From the NCBI GenBank assembly GCA_910584435.1, contig CAJUAP010000008.1:26482-90481 (forward strand): a stretch of DNA of 64,000 nt. The letters are read 5' to 3'. The position numbers and the translations under genes were made by a program. The notes under the pieces were generated by a model. That model had not been told where the DNA came from, made no database searches, and saw only the letters and a list, made by a program, of their open reading frames with translations. This stretch comes from an uncultured Acetatifactor sp. Lineage in GTDB: Bacteria > Bacillota > Clostridia > Lachnospirales > Lachnospiraceae. Of the stretch, positions 39,004-47,533 are shown piece after piece. Within the stretch, counting starts at the first letter, position 1. Each line of letters starts with the position of its first letter.

Positions 39004-40479
39004 ATGGCCGGGATAGGCATCAGGCTGAATAAGATTTTCAGTAAGAATACTATTACCACAAATCTGTTTGGCTTTGGATACAGTATGGTGATTACGATTG
39101 CGCCTATGTTTCTGGTTATTATTGCAGTCATGCTGATGCAGGGGCTCCTGGGATTTTCCAGGCTGGGATATGCACCCAGGGAGCTGTATTCCTGTACTGT
39201 TCTGTATATTTTCATATTTGCAATGCTGACAGCGTCTCCGTTTAATGCCGTTTTATCTAAGTATTTGTCCGATGTAATTTACAATGAAACCTATGAGGAT
39301 ATAATGCCCTGCTATTATGTGGGGCTGGTGATGAATATCATTTTCAGCTGTGCTTTGGGGATTCCCTTTTGTGTCAGAGAGTATTTTGTGGGCGGAGTGG
39401 AATTATTCTTTGTTTTTGCAGGGTACTGCGGTTTTATCGCTTTGGTGCTGGTATTCTATTCCATGCTTTACCTTAATATCTGTAAGGACTATAAGAAGGT
39501 TTCCTTCTTTTTCCTGATCGGCATGGGGATATCCATTGTGTTGTCGTTGGTTCTGGTCTATTTGATGAATATGGAAGTTACATATGCCATGCTTATCTCT
39601 TTGGATGTGGGGTTTTGGGTGATAGGGTGTCTGGAACTTGCGCTGCTCAAAAGTTATTTCAGAGAAAACAGCGGTAAGTATGGGGCGCTATTGCAGTATT
39701 TCAAGAAGCATTGGCAATTGGTTGTAACCAATCTTCTATATACTTCAGGGCTGTATGTTCACAATTTTGTGTTCTGGACTACCGATATGAAAATGGTTGT
39801 GGCGGATAGTTTTGTGTGTATGACCACATACGATATGGCATCCTGTATTGCGGTTTTTACCAATATTACTGCAAGTGTTATATTTATTTCCAGGGTGGAA
39901 ATGCATTTTCATGAGCGTTATAAGGGATATTCGGAGGCCGTAATCGGGGGCAGAGGGATTGATATCGAGAATGCAAAGCAGAGGATGTTCAGCCAGCTGT
40001 CGGAAGAGCTGATGAATTTGGTGCGCATTCAGTTTATTATATCTGTGGTAATATTTTTTGTATGTATTATTCTGCTGCCGCAGTTTGGTATGGGTGGTAT
40101 GGTTATGCGTATTTATCCATGTCTTGCCGCAGGATATTTTATTCTGTTTATCATGTATGCGGCAATCATTTTCCAGTATTATTACAATGATATGATGGGA
40201 GCCGTAATGACTTCGGTCAGCTTTTTTGCCGCAACGCTGTTCGGAAGTATTCTGGCAACAAAGCTGCCGTCCATCTGGTATGGTATCGGGCTTGTAATTG
40301 GTGCTTCAGTGGGGTGGGGGGTATCTTATTACAGGCTGCGTGTGATGGAAAAAACGCTGGATGTACATATTTTCTGTGCCGGAAATATTCTGATAAAGGG
40401 GCGTGGGAAGAAACCTTCTAATAAAGTGTATGAAAAAGAATTCTCCGTACAGGAGAATACGATCCGGCAGAAAATCTGA
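39004..40479 (+). CDS. pelG: PelG-like polysaccharide translocation membrane protein
   Basis: About twelve membrane helices over 491 residues, with PelG features: a leading MAGIGIRLNKIFSKNTI segment, GFGYSMVITIAPMFLVI, LSKYLSDVIYNETYEDI and the cytosolic loop HFHERYKGYSEAV. PelG is a MOP-superfamily protein thought to form the export path for the Pel chain together with PelD, PelE and PelF. ATG 39004 is preferred over ATG 38983 because GGAGGG (38991-38996) sits 7 nt upstream. It follows pelF by about 110 bp. Confidence 0.9.
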   Translation: MAGIGIRLNKIFSKNTITTNLFGFGYSMVITIAPMFLVIIAVMLMQGLLGFSRLGYAPRELYSCTVLYIFIFAMLTASPFNAVLSKYLSDVIYNETYEDIMPCYYVGLVMNIIFSCALGIPFCVREYFVGGVELFFVFAGYCGFIALVLVFYSMLYLNICKDYKKVSFFFLIGMGISIVLSLVLVYLMNMEVTYAMLISLDVGFWVIGCLELALLKSYFRENSGKYGALLQYFKKHWQLVVTNLLYTSGLYVHNFVFWTTDMKMVVADSFVCMTTYDMASCIAVFTNITASVIFISRVEMHFHERYKGYSEAVIGGRGIDIENAKQRMFSQLSEELMNLVRIQFIISVVIFFVCIILLPQFGMGGMVMRIYPCLAAGYFILFIMYAAIIFQYYYNDMMGAVMTSVSFFAATLFGSILATKLPSIWYGIGLVIGASVGWGVSYYRLRVMEKTLDVHIFCAGNILIKGRGKKPSNKVYEKEFSVQENTIRQKI

Positions 40480-40542
40480 GCAGGGAAGTGTGAAGTTCCA
40501 CAGGGAAATATGTAAAACGGCAGGAGGGAGGAGGCGCTGGAA

Positions 40543-43188
40543 ATGTCTATGAATATGCTTACGCTTTTGCAGCTGACAGGGATTTTCTGCGCCTATTTGC
40601 TGGTGACGCTGGGGCTTCCGGCTTTTGTACTGGAGCGTAAGCTGCAGGTGCAGCATCGTTTGACAGAGAGAGTTCTGATCTATTTTATGCTGGGGAATTT
40701 CTGTATTATGAATTTAGTGTTTGTTCTCCAGCTTCTGAAAATATCTAATTTTTTCACGCTGATTCTTGGTACGCTGGCACCGACGGTATGGGCCTGGGTG
40801 GCAGTAAATAAGGTGCCGGTAAAAATCATTTTCAGAAAATGGGCCAAAACCATGCGCAGAGTCAGTGCTGGTTTGATGGGATGGAAGACATTGACTTTAC
40901 ATATATGGGTTATTGTGAAACAGTATCTGTTTCGATTTGGGCGCATGATGGGGCGTTTTCTCTTCAGGCGGACGCTGGACACTTTTCTTGTGCTGGCGAT
41001 GTCAGCTGCGCTTTTTTATATCTATGGCAGCAATATTTTTCAGTATTATGGTTATAAGGCATCGGATCTGTTAGTGCACAATTATTGGATCAATGCCATG
41101 AATGATAACCATATCTTTGTGGCAGGTGTTTATCCCCATGGTTTTCATTGTATTGTGTATTATCTTCATGCGGTTTTCGGATTTGATACCTATGTTATTC
41201 TGAGGATATTTGCATTTCCACAGAATGTAATGATTCACATTATGCTGTTTGCCTTTCTGAAGCTTTGCTGTAAAAGTAAGTATATGGCGTATCTGGGAAC
41301 TTTTTTATATATTCTGGGAGGGTTTTTCGCGGAAAATACATATGCGCGTTATTATGCCACGCTTCCCCAGGAGTTTGGTATGCTGTTCATTTTGCCGGCT
41401 GTTTATTTCGGCTTTGCATATTTTGCAGCGAGGAAGGATGAGCTGGCGGAAGAAATCCTCGTGTCAGGCGGAAAGAAAATTTCGAGAAGAGAACGGAAGA
41501 TTGCAGAAAAAGAAAGGAAGGCTTCAGAAAAAGAAAGGAAGGCTTCAGAAAAAGGAGAGAAAGGTTCCGGAAAAAGAAAGAAGTCTCATTTGTATCTTGC
41601 GGAATTTGCCATGAGTTTTTCAATGACATTGGCTGTTCACTTTTACGGTACTATGATTGCCGGTTTGTTCTGTGCGGCAATGGCATTGGGGTATGGATTT
41701 TTGTTTTTTCGTAAAAAGTACTTTCGGGAGGTGGTGTGTACTTGTGCAATCAGTGTGGCGATTGCAGTGATGCCTATGCTGCTGGCTTTTTTAGGAGGTA
41801 CTCCACTGCAGGGTTCACTGGGCTGGGGGTTGAATGTAATCACGGGAGGAAATAACCGAACCACAAGCACAGATAACTCTGACACCGCAGGGAAAGAGGC
41901 AGACGGTTCTCAGGCAGGTGTATCGGTAAATGCCGGAGACGGTGCACAGGGCGGCGCATCAGGAAGCGGCGGAAATAGTGCACAGGGCGGCGCGTCAGGA
42001 AGCGGCGGAAATAGTGCACAGAGCGGCGCATTAGGAAGCGGCGGAAATAGTGCACAGGGCGGCGCATCAGGAAGCGGCGGAAATGGTACCCAGACGGGCG
42101 CATCAGGAAGCGGGGAAAACAGTACGCAGGCTGCTTCAGATGGCGGACAGACGTCAGGAGAAGCAGTGACTACTAAGGTGAGCTTTGGCGAGAAGCTGCA
42201 GAATTTGGCAGCAAAGGTGAAGGACAAGCTTATCTCAGGCTGGCGGGATATCTATCGTGCAATCAATGCATCCGTGCTGAGGATTAAGGTAAAAGAGGGA
42301 ACCTATGGAATTATGTGTGCATTCCTGGGGCTGATTGTCCTGGGACTGGTATATTTTCTGCTCAAACAGAACTGCTATGGAGCAATGCTGATTTCAACAG
42401 GTATTTACATGTTTTTCATCAGTATCATGATGACCGCGCGTTCCTTTGGACTGCCGCCCTTGATGGATAATAACCGGGGCAGTATATATTTTGCGTATTC
42501 GCTGCCCATAGTGGTTTCTTTTGCGGCGGATGCCGTATTGAACTTTTGCTTTCTGCCAATGAAGCGTAAGTATGTGATGAATTTTCTGTCATTTGTATGT
42601 GTAGTTCTGGCTATGGGTTATCTGTGGCAGGAACAGCGGTTCAAAAGGCCGAGGAATTCCCAGGCACAGATTATGAACGAAAATATTGTCTGTCTGACAA
42701 ATATTATAAAGTCGGAAGAGGATTATACATGGACCATTGTTTCCGCCAATGATGAAACGCAGATGGGAATAGATCATGGCTATCATTATGAGACCATCGT
42801 ATTTTTGGAAGCCATGGAAGAATCTGTTTCCCAGGCGATGATTCGGATTCCCACCAATACAGTGTATTTCTTTATAGAGAAGTGTCCTGTAGATTATTCG
42901 ATCAGATATGCGGAATCCGGTCAGTATGTATCGGAAGAGGGGGCTGCAAATCCGCTGCCGGCTAATAGCGGCATTGAAATGTATCAGGGAGAGAAAAGGT
43001 GGATTGTCATGTCCCGCATGTATTATTGGGCACAGGAATTTCAGAGACTTTATCCTAATGAAATGGAGGTGTACTTGGAGACGGATCAATTTGTGTGTTA
43101 CAGGATAGAACAGAATCCTTACCGCCTATATAATTTTGCCATTGATTATGGTTATAATATGGCCGGAGAAGCTGCGGAATCCTTATGA
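40543..43188 (+). CDS. Large polytopic membrane protein, GT-C glycosyltransferase-like, with repeat linkers
   Basis: 881 residues that I do not recognise as a named protein. It has many hydrophobic segments in two groups. The loop after the fourth segment carries ASDLLVHNYWINAMNDN, resembling the acidic D..xH motif in the first outer loop of GT-C transferases, and YPHGFHCIVYYLH. A Lys/Glu/Arg-rich cytosolic stretch (about 313-349, repeated AEKERKAS units) and a Gly/Ser/Asn/Gln/Ala stretch of 12-residue repeats (about 452-542) interrupt it. The last 180 residues are outside the membrane. GT-C enzymes use lipid-linked donors, and the GT2 gene downstream could make one. Good site GGAGGGAGGAGG upstream. 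Function inferred. Confidence 0.65.
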   Translation: MSMNMLTLLQLTGIFCAYLLVTLGLPAFVLERKLQVQHRLTERVLIYFMLGNFCIMNLVFVLQLLKISNFFTLILGTLAPTVWAWVAVNKVPVKIIFRKWAKTMRRVSAGLMGWKTLTLHIWVIVKQYLFRFGRMMGRFLFRRTLDTFLVLAMSAALFYIYGSNIFQYYGYKASDLLVHNYWINAMNDNHIFVAGVYPHGFHCIVYYLHAVFGFDTYVILRIFAFPQNVMIHIMLFAFLKLCCKSKYMAYLGTFLYILGGFFAENTYARYYATLPQEFGMLFILPAVYFGFAYFAARKDELAEEILVSGGKKISRRERKIAEKERKASEKERKASEKGEKGSGKRKKSHLYLAEFAMSFSMTLAVHFYGTMIAGLFCAAMALGYGFLFFRKKYFREVVCTCAISVAIAVMPMLLAFLGGTPLQGSLGWGLNVITGGNNRTTSTDNSDTAGKEADGSQAGVSVNAGDGAQGGASGSGGNSAQGGASGSGGNSAQSGALGSGGNSAQGGASGSGGNGTQTGASGSGENSTQAASDGGQTSGEAVTTKVSFGEKLQNLAAKVKDKLISGWRDIYRAINASVLRIKVKEGTYGIMCAFLGLIVLGLVYFLLKQNCYGAMLISTGIYMFFISIMMTARSFGLPPLMDNNRGSIYFAYSLPIVVSFAADAVLNFCFLPMKRKYVMNFLSFVCVVLAMGYLWQEQRFKRPRNSQAQIMNENIVCLTNIIKSEEDYTWTIVSANDETQMGIDHGYHYETIVFLEAMEESVSQAMIRIPTNTVYFFIEKCPVDYSIRYAESGQYVSEEGAANPLPANSGIEMYQGEKRWIVMSRMYYWAQEFQRLYPNEMEVYLETDQFVCYRIEQNPYRLYNFAIDYGYNMAGEAAESL
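41941..42128 (+). repeat. 36-bp tandem repeat coding for a Gly-rich 12-residue unit
   Basis: About five units of 36 bp around GTGCACAGGGCGGCGCATCA, encoding GSGGNSAQGGAS-like peptides within the GT-C-like gene. Units stay in frame and differ by single bases, so copy number could vary without breaking the protein. Confidence 0.9.
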
Positions 43189-43274
43189 AGTTCCAAGCCG
43201 TACAATAGAAACTATTTAATAAAGTAAGGGATATGGCGTGGAAAGAATATAGGATAGAGAGAAGATGGGATATA

Positions 43275-43498
43275 GATGAGAAAGGATAGAGCGGAAGTAG
43301 AATAGAGATGAGAAAGGATAGAGCGGAAGTAGGATAGAGATGAGAAAGGATAGAGTGGAAGTAGGATAGAGATGAGAAAGGATAGAGCGGAAGTAGGATA
43401 GAGATGAGAAAGGATAGAGTGGAAGTAGGATAGAGATGAGAAAGGATAGAGCGGAAGTAGGATAGAGATGAAAAAGGATAGAGTGGGAATAGGATAGA
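43275..43498 (+). repeat. Seven-unit 32-bp purine-rich tandem repeat in a 412-bp gene-free gap
   Basis: Units begin at 43275, 43307, 43339, 43371, 43403, 43435 and 43467, each GATGAGAAAGGATAGAG followed by CGGAAGTAGGATAGA or TGGAAGTAGGATAGA. From the second unit the C and T forms alternate, which points to growth by 64-bp duplications. Decaying GGATATAGGA-like sequence continues to about 43590. 32 is not a multiple of three and no gene is credible on either strand. The whole gap 43189-43600 holds only this array and its flanks. Confidence 0.93.
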
Positions 43499-43600
43499 AA
43501 GGAAATAGGATAAAAAGGCAATATAATAAAGAGAATATAGAAGGATATAGGATGGAAAGGATATGGAATAGAAGGGATATGGAATAGAAAGGATGGGGAG

Positions 43601-44059
43601 ATGGAACCAGGTGTTTTGCTGCGAATTATTGTGATATTGACAGGTGTTTTCCTGTTATTTGTCACATTGTCCTCTCTTGCAAAAAGGAGGATGACAGAAC
43701 CTTTTGTTCTCACATGGGGATTAATCAGTGTGATTATTGTACTGGGGGGAATTCTGCTTCGTCCTACAGAGTGGAATCGTTATATCAGCGGTACCGGAAT
43801 GCTGTTGGTGGGAATGATTAGCTTCTGTGTGATATTTGGTACCTATTTCATCAGCGCCAGGGTATCGGAGCTGATGCGCAAAAATATGGAGCTGGCTATG
43901 CAGTTATCTTTGATGAAGCAGGAGAGTGATGAGATCAGGGAGCAGCTGGCGGAGCTGAGGAAGGCAATGAATAAGGAGCAATCGGATGAAGTATTTCATC
44001 TGAAAAAAGAAGCGGACAAGAGGATGGATGCGGAACCGGAATCAGAGGGCGGGTCATGA
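43601..44059 (+). CDS. DUF2304 family membrane protein
   Basis: A 152-residue protein with three N-terminal membrane helices (IIVILTGVFLLFVTLSSLAK, FVLTWGLISVIIVLGGILL, YISGTGMLLVGMISFCVIF) and a C-terminal coiled coil (LMRKNMELAMQLSLMKQESD). DUF2304 proteins commonly sit beside GT2 glycosyltransferases in surface-polysaccharide loci; role unknown, perhaps holding the transferase at the membrane. The start follows GGGGAG. Its stop overlaps the following glycosyltransferase start (ATGA). Confidence 0.85.
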   Translation: MEPGVLLRIIVILTGVFLLFVTLSSLAKRRMTEPFVLTWGLISVIIVLGGILLRPTEWNRYISGTGMLLVGMISFCVIFGTYFISARVSELMRKNMELAMQLSLMKQESDEIREQLAELRKAMNKEQSDEVFHLKKEADKRMDAEPESEGGS

Positions 44060-45264
44060 AAAATGTATTGTTCGTAATCAATACGCTGGGACGAGCCGGC
44101 GCAGAGACAGCATTGCTGGAAATTTTGAACCGCATGAATCCGAAGGAGTATCGGATATCGCTGTATGTATTAATGAACCAGGGAGAGATGGCAGGGGAGC
44201 TTCCGAAATATGTGAAGCTGTTGAACAGGCATTATGCGGCGGTTTCCGTGTTGAGCAGAGATGGGCAGAAGCTTTTGCGCAGACAGGTTCTCAGGGCTAT
44301 GTTTACCCATATGGCAGTGATAAAATGCTGTCCTTATCTGCTGAAGAATCTGTGCGCTATGCTGGCGAAAGGAAAGATACTGCCGGATAAGCTGTTGTGG
44401 AGGGTATTGTCCGAGGGAGGTCAGACTTTGGATGGGCATTACGATCTTGCGGTTGCTTTTTTAGAGGGCGGTTCTGCTTATTTTGTGGCCGATCATGTAA
44501 ATGCGGATAGGAAGGCGGCGTTTATTCATGTAGATTATCAAAGGGCAGGATATACCAGAGCGCTGGACAGGGATTGTTATCAAAAGTATGACAGGATTTT
44601 TGCGGTGTCGGGAGAGGTCAGGGACGCCTTTCTTGCGGTATATCCGGAATGTGAACCGCGGACGGATGTGTTCCATAATCTGATCAACAGAGATACCATA
44701 CACAGCAAGTCAAAGCTTCCCGGAGGGTTTGCTGATGAATTTACCGGGAATAGAATTCTGACGGTAGGAAGGCTGACGGAGCAGAAGGCTTTTGAAATTT
44801 CCATAGAGGCGATGAAACTGTTGAAAGATGCCGGGGTGCAGGCGAGATGGTATGTGCTGGGCGAGGGAGATCAGCGGAGCTTTCTGGAGGAAAGGATTAG
44901 AAAATCAGGGTTGAAGGAGGATTTTATCCTTCTTGGCGCAGTGGACAATCCATATCCCTATATGCTTCAGGCGGATATTTATGTTCATGCCAGCCGTTTT
45001 GAGGGTAAAAGCATTGCGATCCAGGAGGCACAGATTCTTGGAAAGGCGATTCTGGTATCTGACAGCAGCGGAAACCGGGAACAGATAGAACATAATGTGG
45101 ATGGATTGATGTGCAGCCTGAAGCCGGAGGATATTGCGAAGGGGATTAGAGATCTCCTGGAGGATGCCGGGAAGAGAAAGCGTCTTGGAGAAGCGGCGGC
45201 GTTGAGAAAAACGGCGGAAGAAGGGGAATTGGATAAGCTGCTGAAGTGTGCGGGCAGTGCATAG
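44056..45264 (+). CDS. GT4-family glycosyltransferase
   Basis: A 402-residue GT-B enzyme. The N-terminal domain has VINTLGRAGAETALLEIL (Gly-rich loop), and the C-terminal nucleotide-sugar domain has ILTVGRLTEQKAFEISIEAM, WYVLGEGDQRSFLEERI, GAVDNPYPYML and ASRFEGKSIAIQEAQ with the E-x7-E arrangement. It transfers a sugar from a nucleotide donor to a lipid-linked or growing chain on the inner side of the membrane. Donor and acceptor cannot be told from sequence. Overlaps the DUF2304 gene by 4 bp. Confidence 0.92.
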   Translation: MKNVLFVINTLGRAGAETALLEILNRMNPKEYRISLYVLMNQGEMAGELPKYVKLLNRHYAAVSVLSRDGQKLLRRQVLRAMFTHMAVIKCCPYLLKNLCAMLAKGKILPDKLLWRVLSEGGQTLDGHYDLAVAFLEGGSAYFVADHVNADRKAAFIHVDYQRAGYTRALDRDCYQKYDRIFAVSGEVRDAFLAVYPECEPRTDVFHNLINRDTIHSKSKLPGGFADEFTGNRILTVGRLTEQKAFEISIEAMKLLKDAGVQARWYVLGEGDQRSFLEERIRKSGLKEDFILLGAVDNPYPYMLQADIYVHASRFEGKSIAIQEAQILGKAILVSDSSGNREQIEHNVDGLMCSLKPEDIAKGIRDLLEDAGKRKRLGEAAALRKTAEEGELDKLLKCAGSA

Positions 45265-45305
45265 GTCAATGTGATGACATTGTACATGATAAATGGGGTG
45301 GGGAG

Positions 45306-46082
45306 ATGGAAGAGAAATCGGTCTTGATTATTATTCCGGCGTATAATGAGGGGAAAAATATAGGAGCGCTTCTGGAGCAATTGGAACAGCCGGAGATTCG
45401 GGAAATTGCTGATGTTTTAGTCATGAATGATGCTTCTACGGATAACACAGGGGAGATTGTGAAGGCCCGGGGGCATAAGATAGTGACACATGTATACAAT
45501 CTCGGCTATGGCAGCGGACTTCAAGTGGGGTATAAGTATGCTGCAAATAAGGGATATCGTTATGTCATTCAGATGGATGCAGACGGGCAGCATGATGTGA
45601 GTAATGTAATGGAATTGTATCAGAGGCTGCTGACAACAGATGAGAATGGGCGGCATCCGGATATTGTGCTTGGTTCCCGTTTTGTGGATGGCAGTGTCAC
45701 ATATCCGATTCCCTTTGTGAAAAGGGTTGCCTACAAGGTGTTTCGATTGCTGATACATATGGGGACGGGCAGGAAAATCATGGATCCAACTACCGGACTG
45801 CAGGGATTGAGCCGGAGAGCTTTTTCCTTTTATGCCGGGTATAATCATTTTGATGATCGCTATCCGGATGCCAATATGATTATGCAGATGATGCTGTTAG
45901 GATATCGTGTGGAAGAAGTGCCTGCAGTAATGCATGTGAGGACGGAAGGGGTCAGCATGCATTCAGGACTGAAGCCCATATTATATATGTTCCGCATGGT
46001 ATTTTCCATCACTGCAGTTTGGGCGAGAATTAAATTGTTTCATGTGGATGCGGGGGCCGGCAATGAAGAATCTGTTTCATAA
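45306..46082 (+). CDS. GT2-family glycosyltransferase (DPM1/UDP-glucose-lipid type)
   Basis: A 258-residue GT-A enzyme with IIPAYNEGKNIGALLEQL, VMNDASTDNTGEIV and QMDADGQHD (the metal-binding DxD region), similar to polyprenyl-phosphate sugar transferases. Such enzymes make the lipid-linked donors used by GT-C proteins, which fits the 881-residue protein upstream. There is no C-terminal membrane pair, so DUF2304 may supply the membrane contact. ATG 45306 was chosen because the family begins at this point; an open frame back to 45246 lacks support. Confidence 0.9.
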   Translation: MEEKSVLIIIPAYNEGKNIGALLEQLEQPEIREIADVLVMNDASTDNTGEIVKARGHKIVTHVYNLGYGSGLQVGYKYAANKGYRYVIQMDADGQHDVSNVMELYQRLLTTDENGRHPDIVLGSRFVDGSVTYPIPFVKRVAYKVFRLLIHMGTGRKIMDPTTGLQGLSRRAFSFYAGYNHFDDRYPDANMIMQMMLLGYRVEEVPAVMHVRTEGVSMHSGLKPILYMFRMVFSITAVWARIKLFHVDAGAGNEESVS

Positions 46083-47421
46083 GTGGAGCACAGGTTCCAA
46101 AAGAGGTTATTTTAAAGAAGGGGATTTGACGGAGGTTACGGAGGAATTATCGAACCCGGCAAGGGGCTGGTACCAGATACATACTTTCAGGATAGAACAG
46201 GAACCGGACTTTGATGAGCTGGAATGGTGTGTGCATAAGAGGGATACGCTGGCACTGGTATTGATGGATATCGGTTTTTTCCGGGACAGGGATCTGGACG
46301 AAGAGGCATTGGGGCGGTGCGGAAGAATTCTGCGTTTTTTTGCAGACAGAAAATACGACTGCATTGTAAGAGCTGTCTATGATCATGAGGGAAGAGCCGT
46401 GGAGAGAGAGCCGTTTTTCTTTAAGCAGGTACTGAGCCATCTGCGGCAGATATGCAGCGTATTGGAGCAGTATGCAGATTGTGTCTTCGTGTATCAGGGG
46501 ATGCTGGTAGGAAATTGGGGAGAGATGCATACTTCACGTTTTCTGCATGAGGATAAGCTGGTACAGATGGCTGAGGTACTGCGTTCCTGCATTGGGGACA
46601 GGGCGTATCTGGCAGTGAGACGGCCCGCCTTTTGGAGGATGCTGCACCGGAGTATGGACGGGGAGAATTGGAGCTGCCTTGATCATATGGGGCTTTTCGA
46701 TGACGGAATCTTTGGTTCTGAGAGTCATTTGGGGACTTTCGGAATTTTGGCCAGGGAAGAAGCGGCGTGGAATGTCTCCTGGTGCAGAGAGGACGAGCTG
46801 GCATTTGAAAGGGAGCTGGGGCAGTATGCGCCCAATGGCGGAGAAGCCGTGTATGGGGAGGGATTTGTGGAGGGAATGACTCCGGAAGGGATCGTCCGTG
46901 AACTGAAGCAGATGCAGGTGACATATTTGAACCGGGTTTATGATGCGAAGATTCTGGATGTATGGAAAGAGTGGAGCTGCCCCGGACAGGGAGTCTGGGC
47001 GGAGAAAAGCTTATATGATTTTGTGGGAGCGCATCTGGGGTATCGTCTGCTGGTGCGGAAGGTTTCGGTTTCCATGGCAGCCAGAAGAGGACATGGGAAC
47101 AGTCTGTTGGAAGTGGATGTAGAAAATACCGGCTTTGGAGGACTTTACCAGGAGGCGGAGCTTTATCTGGAAAGTCTGGATGAAAAGGGGCAGAGTTGCC
47201 CTGTAGAGCCGATACAGCAGGTAAAGGGCTGGAGCAGTGGTGAAAAAAAACAGTTTTTCTGGAAGGTGGATCCTGGAAATTACAGGTTGTATCTGTCTGC
47301 CAGGAGAAAACGGGACGGTATGAGAATTCGTTTTGCCAATCCTGCAGACAGTGAGGGAAGAACCTTTCTGGGGCGTATCTGTCAGGAGCAGGGGCTGCAT
47401 CAATATACTCACGAGCGTTGA
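46063..47421 (+). CDS. DUF4874/DUF4832-like protein
   Basis: About 452 residues, overlapping the end of the GT2 gene. It shows the NPARGWYQIHTF segment and LVGNWGEMHTSRF, both typical of DUF4874 (TIM-barrel-like, glycosidase-related), followed by a beta-sandwich part typical of DUF4832 (LLEVDVENTGFGGLYQEAELYL). No signal peptide is seen, odd for a glycan-acting protein. Start uncertain: ATG 46063 or ATG 46042. The last seven residues and the stop codon are encoded by the 101-bp repeat at 47401-47501, so the native C-terminus may have been altered. A hydrolase replacing PelA in this locus is speculation. Confidence 0.7.
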   Translation: MKNLFHKWSTGSKRGYFKEGDLTEVTEELSNPARGWYQIHTFRIEQEPDFDELEWCVHKRDTLALVLMDIGFFRDRDLDEEALGRCGRILRFFADRKYDCIVRAVYDHEGRAVEREPFFFKQVLSHLRQICSVLEQYADCVFVYQGMLVGNWGEMHTSRFLHEDKLVQMAEVLRSCIGDRAYLAVRRPAFWRMLHRSMDGENWSCLDHMGLFDDGIFGSESHLGTFGILAREEAAWNVSWCREDELAFERELGQYAPNGGEAVYGEGFVEGMTPEGIVRELKQMQVTYLNRVYDAKILDVWKEWSCPGQGVWAEKSLYDFVGAHLGYRLLVRKVSVSMAARRGHGNSLLEVDVENTGFGGLYQEAELYLESLDEKGQSCPVEPIQQVKGWSSGEKKQFFWKVDPGNYRLYLSARRKRDGMRIRFANPADSEGRTFLGRICQEQGLHQYTHER

Positions 47422-47501
47422 AATCTGCCGCGATGACCGTGGCGCCTCTCGCTCGTGAATCAGGTTACCTGGTAAGTTTTAGTGACTGTCAGTATAAATT
47501 G
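47401..47501 (+). repeat. 101-bp dispersed element, copy A
   Basis: Aligns without gaps to 62751-62851 with about 15 differences (about 85% identity). It contains the inverted pair TCACGAGCG and CGCTCGTGA and imperfect inverted ends (CAATATACT against AGTATAAATTG). It supplies the stop codon of the upstream gene and fills most of the gap to the Stealth gene. MITE-like or a structured RNA. Confidence 0.8.
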
Positions 47502-47533
47502 TTTTGCGGTTAGGCGTATGTGGAGGTATAGAT

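Noticed and set aside
43275..43498. Possible CRISPR array
   Set aside because: The units are contiguous, with no unique spacers, and no cas genes are near.
43216..43713. Long minus-strand reading frame with repeated Leu/Ser/Tyr/Pro peptide
   Set aside because: It is a product of the 32-bp tandem repeat having few stops; no ribosome site, and it overlaps the DUF2304 gene.
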